Assembly: GCA_031274465.1 (NCBI GenBank)
Contig: JAISQC010000253.1
Location: 1-5,949 of the forward strand
From: Synergistaceae bacterium
GTDB lineage: Bacteria > Synergistota > Synergistia > Synergistales > Synergistaceae
Direction: 5' to 3'
DNA: 5,949 nucleotides
The translations under genes and the position numbers were made by a program. Shown here one piece after another: positions 1 to 5,651 of this stretch. The notes under the pieces are model-generated. The model saw only the letters and a program-made list of their open reading frames with translations, had not been told where the DNA came from and made no database searches. Every line of letters begins with the position of its first letter. Position 1 is the first letter of the stretch.

Positions 1-1454
1 ACGTTTCCGGGCTTAATCTCCAGGCCGGCCGAATATGCCCTGCTCCCGTTCGTGTAAAAAAGAGGTATCAGGGGCACGTCTGGCGTGAAGAGCCTTATTG
101 CCCGCTCGTAAGCCTCTGCCCTCTTTGCGGCGTCGTTCGTCGACATGGCTTCGATCAGTATCGGGTCGACCTCCGGGTTCGAGTAGTGAGAGAAGTTCAT
201 GCTGTTGCCGGTTTCTATCAGGTTCATGAGCTCGCTCATGTCCTTCGTGCCGGACCAGTAGCGGGAGACGGCTATCTCGTAGTTGCCTTTCTGCCACACC
301 TCCTGGCTGTAAGCGCTGTTGTCCAGTATCTCGACGCGCGAGTCAAAACCCATCTTGTTGAGGTCGTCCTGGAGGGCGGTTGCCAGTTTGGGCCAGGGAT
401 CGGTGTCCATCGTCTTTATCGTCACCGATTTCCCCGCCAGCCCCGCGCCCTTTATCAAACGGGCGGCTTCAGCCTGGTTTGGCGCCGGAAAAACCTTGAC
501 GTTCGGGTTTCCGGTGTAGTCCGGGCCGCCTGGGTAATCGACCACCACGCCCTGGCCCTCGGTGCCTACGAGCAGGAGCTTTTCGCGATCCACGCCAAGC
601 GCCACGGCATTGCGGACGGCTTTGTCGGCGAACGTCCCTTGCTCGCAGTTCATGATGACATCCATGAACACATACGAAGGATAACTGGTCACAACCACGC
701 CATCGTTATTCGCAAGAGCCTCCACTGAAATGCTCGGGACATCGTGTATATAAAGGCCGATCTCGCCGGTCTGGAGCGATATAATCGCGGCGTTGGCGTC
801 CGACATCGTCTCGAACCTCGCCCGCTCGATTTTGGCTTTCCCTGCGAAGTAATCTCCGTTCGCCTCGAAGACCGCGAGTTCGCCCGGTATCCATTCCACC
901 AGTTTGTAAGGGCCGGTTCCAATCGTCGCCTCGGCGGTTTTGCCGTATGAATCCCCTGCGGCTTCGTACGCTTCCTTATTCACGAGATATATCCAAGTCA
1001 GCTTCTCGAGGAAGCTGATGTCCCTGTTCTCGAGCGTGACGGCAACAGTGGCGTCGTCGATCACGTCGCACTGCTTCACGCCTGCCATCGCCCAATTCGT
1101 ATACGGAGATTCCTTGCCTTTGTCGATGTTGAATTTCGCGTCTGTTGCCTTGAACTCAGCCCCATTGGTGAATTTGACGCCTTTTCTGAGTTTTATGGTG
1201 TAAGTCAGCCCGTCAGGCGAAATCTCCCACGATTCCGCAACGCACGGAACGATGCGGCTTTCCTCGTCCTTGGCCACAAGCGTGTCGTACACCTGCATGT
1301 GCCCGTACGCCTCGTCTCCGTAAGCCCCGTACGGGTCGAAGTTGTTTGTCACCTGCACAAGCCCCGCCACCAGCTCTTTCTCCTCCGAGCGCCCTGTCGC
1401 AGCAGTGGTCGCCAGCAGCAGCGCAACCGCAACGCATAGGAAAAACCTCTTCAT
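1..1454 (-). CDS. Family-5 ABC transporter substrate-binding protein (peptide/nickel type), 3' end outside window
   Basis: Periplasmic solute-binding protein that delivers a ligand, probably a di- or oligopeptide, to the permease pair encoded upstream. The frame stays open for 484 codons from the ATG at 1454 to the window edge. Residues 1 to about 22 form a signal peptide: KR n-region, then a hydrophobic FFLCVAVALLLA stretch, then small residues. No lipobox cysteine follows, so a soluble periplasmic protein is inferred. Family-5 (SBP_bac_5) hallmarks are visible: YDTLV at 56-60, AESWEISPDGLTYTIKLRKG at 73-92, KFTNGAEFKATD at 94-105, GTGPYKL at 179-185, and the late PDVPLIPLFY at 458-467. Full-length relatives usually have about 500-540 residues, so only the last 20-50 are missing. 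It is the last transporter gene seen, 16 nt after the ATPase stop. Ligand specificity (dipeptide, oligopeptide, glutathione, nickel) cannot be decided. The family call is secure. Confidence 0.95.
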   Translation of the reverse strand, partial: MKRFFLCVAVALLLATTAATGRSEEKELVAGLVQVTNNFDPYGAYGDEAYGHMQVYDTLVAKDEESRIVPCVAESWEISPDGLTYTIKLRKGVKFTNGAEFKATDAKFNIDKGKESPYTNWAMAGVKQCDVIDDATVAVTLENRDISFLEKLTWIYLVNKEAYEAAGDSYGKTAEATIGTGPYKLVEWIPGELAVFEANGDYFAGKAKIERARFETMSDANAAIISLQTGEIGLYIHDVPSISVEALANNDGVVVTSYPSYVFMDVIMNCEQGTFADKAVRNAVALGVDREKLLLVGTEGQGVVVDYPGGPDYTGNPNVKVFPAPNQAEAARLIKGAGLAGKSVTIKTMDTDPWPKLATALQDDLNKMGFDSRVEILDNSAYSQEVWQKGNYEIAVSRYWSGTKDMSELMNLIETGNSMNFSHYSNPEVDPILIEAMSTNDAAKRAEAYERAIRLFTPDVPLIPLFYTNGSRAYSAGLEIKPGN

Positions 1455-1462
1455 TTCAGAAA

Positions 1463-1468
1463 CCTCCC
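1463..1468 (-). promoter_or_regulatory. Shine-Dalgarno site of the substrate-binding protein gene
   Basis: GGGAGG on the minus strand lies 8 nt before the ATG at 1454 and 2 nt after the stop codon of the preceding ATPase gene. It fixes the start. It is the best ribosome-binding site in the operon, fitting the usual need for excess binding protein over membrane components. Confidence 0.8.
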
Positions 1469-1470
1469 TT

Positions 1471-2415
1471 TTATTTTGTCTGATACAGGCGACAGGCCAC
1501 AAAATGCCCGCCGCGTTGTTCTTCCAGCCTAATATCCCCCCCACAGGCGGCGGAGGAAAAATCGCACCTCGGGGCAAACCGGCATCCGGGCGCAGGGTCT
1601 ATCGGGTCAGAAACCTCGCCCCGGATTACCTTCCCCCTGTTTTTCCCTATGCGCGGCTCCGGTATTGCGGAGAGGAGCGCCCTGGTGTACGGATGAAGCG
1701 GGTTTTGGAAAAGCTCTTCGGTCGCCGCCGTTTCAACGCATTGCCCCAGGTACATCACGGCAATTTCAGTGGATATGTGCTTGACCACCGAAAGATCATG
1801 GGTTATGAACATATAGGCCATCCCCATAGCGTCCTGCAGATCCATCAGAAGGTTCAGTATCTGGGCCTGTATCGAAACGTCAAGAGCGGACACCGGCTCG
1901 TCGCACACTATGAACTTCGGCTTTAGCGCCAATGCCCTTGCTATGCCGACTCTCTGTCTTCGCCCCCCATCCATCTCGTGAGGGTAGGCGTTTATGTAGT
2001 TTTCCGCCAACCCGACCGTCTCCATGAGTCCGATTACCGTCTCCTCCAAGGTTTTCCTGTTCTTGCACGCTTTATATTCGACCAGGGGCTCCGATATGAT
2101 GTCAAAGACCGCCATCCTTGGGTCCAGGCTCGAGAAAGGGTCCTGAAAAATTATCTGCATCTCGCGCCTCAGCTCGCGCATCCTTCGCGCGTCGAACTTC
2201 AAAATGTCCTCTCCCCTGCAAAGAACCTCCCCCGCGCTCGCCTCTATTAACCTGAGCGACAGCCTTCCCAGCGTCGATTTGCCACAGCCCGACTCTCCGA
2301 CGACTCCCATCGTGCGGCCTTCGTCTATTTTCAGGCTTACGCCGTCCACCGCGTGAAGGTAGCCGCTCCCGACCTTGAAATATTTCTTCAGGTTCACCAG
2401 TTCAATCAGCGCCAT
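1471..2415 (-). CDS. dppF: Dipeptide/oligopeptide ABC transporter ATP-binding protein, DppF/OppF type
   Basis: Second nucleotide-binding subunit of the importer. It pairs with the DppD-type ATPase on the cytoplasmic face of the permeases and powers uptake by ATP hydrolysis. With the start at 2415 it has 314 residues, normal for the family. Visible motifs: Walker A GESGCGKST 40-48, Q-loop Q91 in FQDP, signature region MDGGRRQR 148-155, Walker B FIVCDEP 168-174 with catalytic E173, D-loop SALD 176-179, H-loop H206. The C-terminal oligo_HPY region starts at HPY 241 and carries C278, C284, C291 and C308, the pattern that binds a [4Fe-4S] cluster in solved Dpp/Opp ATPases. The signature serine and glutamine of LSGGQ are replaced (D and R). 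The frame stays open upstream to 2532, but those codons lie inside the DppD gene and do not look like the family. ATG 2415 precedes the conserved LIELVNLKKYF. It overlaps DppD by 14 nt and has no clear Shine-Dalgarno, so translation probably depends on coupling. The symbol reflects family, not proven specificity. Confidence 0.95.
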   Translation of the reverse strand: MALIELVNLKKYFKVGSGYLHAVDGVSLKIDEGRTMGVVGESGCGKSTLGRLSLRLIEASAGEVLCRGEDILKFDARRMRELRREMQIIFQDPFSSLDPRMAVFDIISEPLVEYKACKNRKTLEETVIGLMETVGLAENYINAYPHEMDGGRRQRVGIARALALKPKFIVCDEPVSALDVSIQAQILNLLMDLQDAMGMAYMFITHDLSVVKHISTEIAVMYLGQCVETAATEELFQNPLHPYTRALLSAIPEPRIGKNRGKVIRGEVSDPIDPAPGCRFAPRCDFSSAACGGDIRLEEQRGGHFVACRLYQTK

Positions 2416-3385
2416 GTCTTTTGCCCGCAAATCGATGGCATGCGATTGCGTGCCCTTCGGCGTCAGCCCCTGGCGCCGTATGCCCGCAAACCGCCTCGCG
2501 ATACTTGCACCTCTCGGCGAACTTGCAGCCAATTGGCAGATCGGTCGGATCCGGCATCAACCCGTCAATGGGCGCGAGCCTGCGGCTTGCGGCGGCGAGG
2601 CTGGGTATCGCTCCGAAAAGCCCCTCGGTATAGGGATGGTGGCGTTCGCTCTCGAATATGTCGCGCACGCTTCCCTGTTCGACCACCTCTCCGGCGTACA
2701 TTATCGCCACCCTGTCGCAGATCTCCGCCACCACGCCCAAATCGTGCGTGATCATTATCATGGAGGTTTCGAGTTTGTCCTTGAGGCCCCTCATAAGCTC
2801 GAGAACCTGGGCCTGTATCGTGACATCCAGAGCCGTGGTCGGTTCGTCCGCTATCAGCAGCTCTGGCTCGCACGCCAGGGCCATCGCTATGCCCACCCTC
2901 TGCCTCATTCCTCCGGAAAACTGGTGCGGATATTCCTTCTTCCTGCGGGAAGGTATATTGACGAGCTCGAGCAGTTCATCGACTTTGGCGTCCATAGCCG
3001 AACCGCTCCTCGAGTCTACGGAGTGGATTTCGAGCGATTCGCGTATCTGATCCCCCACCGAGACCACAGGGTTAAGCGATGTCATCGGATCCTGAAATAT
3101 CATGGATATCATAGCCCCCCGCACGGCTCTCATGTCGCCGGGGGGCTTTTTAAGGAGATCCTCTCCTTTGAACATGATTTCCCCGCCGGTTATCCTGCCG
3201 GTCATAGCCGGCAGCAGACGCATTATTCCAAGGGCAGTCGTGGTTTTTCCGGCGCCGGTTTCGCCGACCAAGCCGATGACCGTGCCCTTGTCGAGCGAAA
3301 AAGAGACGCCATTTACCGCTTTTACGATTGACTCGTCCGACCGGTACTCAACGCGGAGGCCTTTTATCTCGAGCAGATGCCCCAT
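2402..3385 (-). CDS. dppD: Dipeptide/oligopeptide ABC transporter ATP-binding protein, DppD/OppD type
   Basis: First nucleotide-binding subunit of the importer, 327 residues, the usual length. Motifs: Walker A GETGAGKTT 41-49, Q-loop Q98 in IFQDPMTSLNP, signature FSGGMRQR 156-163 (the normal form in OppD/DppD proteins), Walker B LLIADEP 176-182 with catalytic E181, D-loop ALD 185-187, H-loop H214 in ITHD. The oligo_HPY tail begins at HPYTEGLFGAIP, residues 250-261. It contains C287, C293, C300 and C316, matching the [4Fe-4S] cysteine pattern known in this subfamily. The ATG at 3385 is 2 nt past the stop of the DppC-type permease, with only a weak purine-rich GAGAG upstream, so coupled translation is likely. 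Its 3' end overlaps the next ATPase by 14 nt. The coding sequence contains a strong 9-bp G/C hairpin at 3113-3147. The symbol is by family resemblance; the substrate is unknown. Confidence 0.95.
   Translation of the reverse strand: MGHLLEIKGLRVEYRSDESIVKAVNGVSFSLDKGTVIGLVGETGAGKTTTALGIMRLLPAMTGRITGGEIMFKGEDLLKKPPGDMRAVRGAMISMIFQDPMTSLNPVVSVGDQIRESLEIHSVDSRSGSAMDAKVDELLELVNIPSRRKKEYPHQFSGGMRQRVGIAMALACEPELLIADEPTTALDVTIQAQVLELMRGLKDKLETSMIMITHDLGVVAEICDRVAIMYAGEVVEQGSVRDIFESERHHPYTEGLFGAIPSLAAASRRLAPIDGLMPDPTDLPIGCKFAERCKYREAVCGHTAPGADAEGHAIACHRFAGKRHGAD
3113..3151 (+). terminator. Intrinsic-terminator-like hairpin inside dppD, antisense orientation
   Basis: On the plus strand, AGCCCCCCG (3113-3121) can pair perfectly with CGGGGGGCT (3139-3147) across a 17-nt loop, and the stem runs into five T residues (3147-3151). 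This is the layout of a Rho-independent terminator for plus-strand (antisense) transcripts. On the coding (minus) strand the hairpin is preceded by A residues and not followed by a U tract, so it should not end dppD transcription, though it may slow ribosomes. It may simply be a by-product of the codons for KPPGD and VRGA. Confidence 0.3.
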
Positions 3386-3387
3386 CT

Positions 3388-4263
3388 CTAGTCTCTCAGC
3401 TTAGGGTCCAGGGCGTCGCGAAGCCCGTCGCCCATCAGATTGACTGACAAAGCCGTGAGAGTGATGGCCATCCCGGGAAATATTACCATGTGGGGATATT
3501 TCAGCATGTAGTCTTTGCCCTCCGAGAGCATCGACCCCCATTCCGGCGAAGGCGGCTGTATGCCCATTCCCAGGAAACTCATCGCGGCAGCCGATATAAT
3601 CATGGTGCCGACGGACATCGTCGCTTGCACTATTACGGGGCCTATCGCGTTCGGAAGCACATGGCGCAGGATTATGCGATAGCTCGGAACCCCGCAGGCT
3701 TTTGCGGCTTCTATGAAATCCATTCCGACTATGTTCAATATCGCGCTTCTGATGACTCTCGTGTAGTAGGGCACCATTGCCAGCATCAAGGCAATCAGGA
3801 CATTCACTATGCCTGTCCCGAGCGAGGCTACGATTGCCAGGGCCAGCAGCATGAACGGCACGCACATTATCGTGTCCAGGACTCTCGATATGACGGCGTC
3901 GGCCGCCCCGCCGAAATAGCCGGCGGAGGCACCCAGAATCCCTCCTATGGTTATCCCCACCGCCACCGCGCTCATGCCAAGCAGCAAAGAGCTCCTCGCT
4001 CCATGCACTACCCTGGCGAATATGTCCCGCCCATAAAGATCCGTCCCAAATGGATGGGGCCTGGACGGGGGAAGATATCGCTCCGACATGTTCTGGTCGA
4101 GCGCGGCGGACATTGGGACTATGAAATCTGCCAAGACGGCCGAAGCCAGAATTACGGAAAATATAAAGAGCCCAACCATCGAAGCCCTGTTTCTCTTCAT
4201 TCTGCGCCATACTTCCCCAATGCGGCTTTTTCGGCGAAATTTTCCCTTCATCGCACGCGTCAC
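3388..4263 (-). CDS. dppC: Dipeptide/oligopeptide ABC transporter permease, DppC/OppC type
   Basis: Inner-membrane permease subunit that forms half of the translocation path with the DppB-type subunit. It has 291 residues, typical of the family. A basic cytoplasmic N-terminus (residues 1-27) leads into the first membrane helix (about 29-50). The family motif PHPFGTDLYGRDIFARVVHGARSSLLLG, residues 69-96 in total, follows. Further helices are seen at about 95-117, 132-148, 152-170, 212-233 and 258-277. The EAA loop that docks on the ATPases is EAAKACGVPSYRIILRHVLP at 185-204. The start is GTG at 4263, overlapping the DppB stop as GTGA; the alternative is ATG at 4251, four codons later. Neither has a strong Shine-Dalgarno, so stop/restart coupling is the likely mechanism. 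Subunit type is certain; substrate specificity is not. Confidence 0.94.
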   Translation of the reverse strand: MTRAMKGKFRRKSRIGEVWRRMKRNRASMVGLFIFSVILASAVLADFIVPMSAALDQNMSERYLPPSRPHPFGTDLYGRDIFARVVHGARSSLLLGMSAVAVGITIGGILGASAGYFGGAADAVISRVLDTIMCVPFMLLALAIVASLGTGIVNVLIALMLAMVPYYTRVIRSAILNIVGMDFIEAAKACGVPSYRIILRHVLPNAIGPVIVQATMSVGTMIISAAAMSFLGMGIQPPSPEWGSMLSEGKDYMLKYPHMVIFPGMAITLTALSVNLMGDGLRDALDPKLRD

Positions 4264-5189
4264 CGCTGATACCGCGCCTTTATTCTCGGGTCAATATAAG
4301 CGTAGAGTATGTCCACGGCCAGCATGACCAGCATGAAGAAAAAAGCGAGGAAAAGCGCGCATCCTGTAACCTGGGGCACATCCTTTTTGTGAATCGAGTC
4401 TATTATCAGCTTGCCTACCCCGTTTATCGAGAACAGCGTCTCTATTACGACCGCTCCGCCCAAAAGCCAGCCAAACTCCATGCCCGCCACGGTGACGACC
4501 GGAAGAAGCGCGTTTTTGAGCGCGTGGTTTATTATCACGCGGCCTTCCGTCTGCCCCTTGGCCCTTGCCGTCCTCACGTAATCCTGCCTTATGGTCTCCA
4601 GCATCGTCGTTCTAGTAAAACGCATGATAGTGGCGGCTACCGGTATCGCCAGCGTGAGCGAGGGAAGTATGAGGTGCGCCGGAGTCTTGCTGCCGTACGA
4701 TGGCAGCAAGCCAAGTTTCAGCGAGAATAGCAATATGGCCATCATCCCGAACCAAAAACCGGGCATGGAGGCCATAAACATTGCCGCAGCGGTGCCGGTG
4801 ACGTCAAAAACGCTATACTGCCTCACGGCGGCGAAAACCCCGAGCGGCACCCCTATGACCACGGCGACCAGTATCGACACCGTTGCGAGCTTGACCGTGG
4901 TGGGAAAACGCAGCGTTATCTCCTTGAACACTTCGCGGCGGGAATTGTAGGATTTACCCATATCCCCGCGCGCAAGATTCATTACGTAGTCGACATATCG
5001 CGCCAGCATGGGCTTGTCGTAACCCAGCTCACTGTTGAGCTTGGCCACCGCGTCTGCGGATGCCCTCGGCCCCAGCATGACAGCCGCTGGATTGTTTGGG
5101 GTGAGGCTCATTATTCCGAAAACTATGAATATTATCGCAAGCAGCGTAGGAACAACCAGCAACACTCTCTTGAGCACGTACCTCCCCAT
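4260..5189 (-). CDS. dppB: Dipeptide/oligopeptide ABC transporter permease, DppB/OppB type
   Basis: Inner-membrane permease, first gene of the transporter operon. From the ATG at 5189 it has 309 residues and opens MGRYVLKRVLLVVPTLLAI, the standard N-terminus of DppB/GsiC-like proteins. Hydrophobic helices lie near 9-29, 100-122, 134-158, 172-190, 230-250 and 275-297. The EAA-like loop is RTARAKGQTEGRVIINHALK within residues 206-225, followed by NALLP. Other family signatures are GDMGKSY (75-81) and ETLFSINGVGKL (250-261). In-frame ATGs exist at 5204 (five codons earlier) and 5276. The 5276 start lies upstream of the predicted transcript start and has no Shine-Dalgarno; the 5204 start has only a weak GGAA. 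The G-rich tract before 5189 and the family alignment favour 5189. The 3' end overlaps dppC by 4 nt. Confidence 0.94.
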   Translation of the reverse strand: MGRYVLKRVLLVVPTLLAIIFIVFGIMSLTPNNPAAVMLGPRASADAVAKLNSELGYDKPMLARYVDYVMNLARGDMGKSYNSRREVFKEITLRFPTTVKLATVSILVAVVIGVPLGVFAAVRQYSVFDVTGTAAAMFMASMPGFWFGMMAILLFSLKLGLLPSYGSKTPAHLILPSLTLAIPVAATIMRFTRTTMLETIRQDYVRTARAKGQTEGRVIINHALKNALLPVVTVAGMEFGWLLGGAVVIETLFSINGVGKLIIDSIHKKDVPQVTGCALFLAFFFMLVMLAVDILYAYIDPRIKARYQR

Positions 5190-5194
5190 TCGCG

Positions 5195-5200
5195 TCCCCC
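5195..5200 (-). promoter_or_regulatory. Probable ribosome-binding site of dppB
   Basis: GGGGGA on the minus strand lies 5 nt before the ATG at 5189, part of a seven-G tract. It supports 5189 over the upstream in-frame ATGs, although it is not a canonical AGGAGG and the ATG at 5204 cannot be fully excluded. Confidence 0.5.
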
Positions 5201-5259
5201 CCATTGAAGATTCTATTCCGCGCTGCGGCTTATAAGGCTCATTCGGCCCCAAGAAATAT

Positions 5260-5289
5260 ATTATAATGCATTGCATTGGACGTTTTTAA
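5260..5289 (-). promoter_or_regulatory. Candidate sigma70-type promoter of the transporter operon
   Basis: On the minus strand a perfect -10 hexamer TATAAT occupies 5265-5260. An imperfect -35 TTAAAA (4 of 6 matches) lies at 5289-5284, separated by 18 nt. Transcription would begin near 5253, giving a leader of about 65 nt before dppB. The -10 is convincing, the -35 is weak, so an activator may be involved. The surrounding sequence is strongly AT-rich. Confidence 0.55.
5265..5277. promoter_or_regulatory. 13-bp palindrome in the promoter spacer (possible operator)
   Basis: AATGCATTGCATT is a perfect 6-bp inverted repeat around one central T. It sits in the spacer, just upstream of and touching the -10 hexamer of the transporter promoter, where a bound dimeric regulator would block or remodel polymerase binding. 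No regulator gene is in the window, so its role is inference from position and symmetry only. Confidence 0.3.
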
Positions 5290-5298
5290 ATTTTTTTA

Positions 5299-5519
5299 TA
5301 TGAGTATCAGGATGTTTCAGTGCTATCCGTGGAGATGCCGGATCACCGGCTCACTCCGAAAATCGGATCATGGCGGAAGTACATCCATGCCGCGCAAAAC
5401 CGCGCGGAGAATGCGATTTTGCGCTTACTTCGCCACTCGTCCGACATCCTGTCGGCCGCCGATTTTCTGCGTTCATCCGGCAATCCGGCATCTATGCCTG
5501 AGACAACTTGATACTCATA
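5299..5519. mobile_element. MITE-like palindromic element with 22-bp terminal inverted repeats
   Basis: A 217-bp body (5301-5517) flanked by TA on both sides. The ends 5299-5320 and 5498-5519 are inverted repeats matching at 19 of 22 positions, with an outer 11-bp perfect core TATGAGTATCA. Complementarity continues inward: 5333-5343 with 5483-5493 (AGATGCCGGAT, 11/11), 5358-5366 with 5459-5467 (GAAAATCGG, 9/9), 5371-5381 with 5426-5435 (one bulge), and 5392-5403 with 5413-5424 (11/12), closing on a 9-nt loop at 5404-5412. The body is visibly richer in GC than the AT-rich flanks and encodes no plausible protein. TA flanks with terminal repeats and no transposase fit a non-autonomous element of the Tc1/mariner/IS630 kind, but the family is not proven. 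Alternatives are a REP-like or other intergenic palindrome family. Confidence 0.7.
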
Positions 5520-5526
5520 ATAATAT

Positions 5527-5555
5527 TTGACACGCTGGTAATTTTTATATATTAT
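5527..5555 (+). promoter_or_regulatory. Strong sigma70-type promoter of the M24 peptidase gene
   Basis: A consensus -35 TTGACA (5527-5532), an ideal 17-nt spacer and a 5-of-6 -10 TATTAT (5550-5555) face the peptidase gene. Transcription would start near 5562 and give a leader of about 90 nt. The -35 begins only 8 bp beyond the right end of the MITE-like element, so the core promoter lies outside it. Nothing recognisable as a riboswitch is seen in the leader (5562-5651). Confidence 0.75.
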
Positions 5556-5651
5556 TGCCTGCATTGCTAACAGTTCAGCCAATGATGCGATAATAGCATT
5601 GCATATGTTTTTTGCTGTTTTCAGCGGCGCGACGAGAGGCGGTTTTTTGGT

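Noticed and set aside
2416..2532. N-terminal extension of the DppF frame by 39 residues up to an ATG at 2532
   Set aside because: It lies wholly inside the DppD gene, does not resemble the family, and the conserved N-terminus starts right after the ATG at 2415.
2375..3331. Long plus-strand open frame of 318 codons opposite dppD
   Set aside because: It is the antisense shadow of a clear ATPase gene, rich in H, R and Y as expected of reverse-frame translation, with no family resemblance.
5229..5236. CTTATAAG palindrome in the dppB leader
   Set aside because: Only 8 bp with no extension or loop, frequent by chance in mixed AT/GC sequence.
5190..5276. N-terminal extension of the DppB frame to an ATG at 5276
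   Set aside because: The ATG falls upstream of the predicted transcript start, has no Shine-Dalgarno, and the added residues are not seen in DppB-type permeases.
5582..5593. Tiny leader open frame ATG ATG CGA TAA before the peptidase gene
   Set aside because: Three codons with no ribosome-binding site and no run of regulatory codons; most likely chance.
5268..5602. GCATTGC repeated at 5268, 5561 and 5596 as a possible shared regulatory motif
   Set aside because: The same 7-mer also occurs in coding sequence (around 607 and 1738, and reversed at 5766), so three copies near the promoters are not convincing beyond the palindrome itself.
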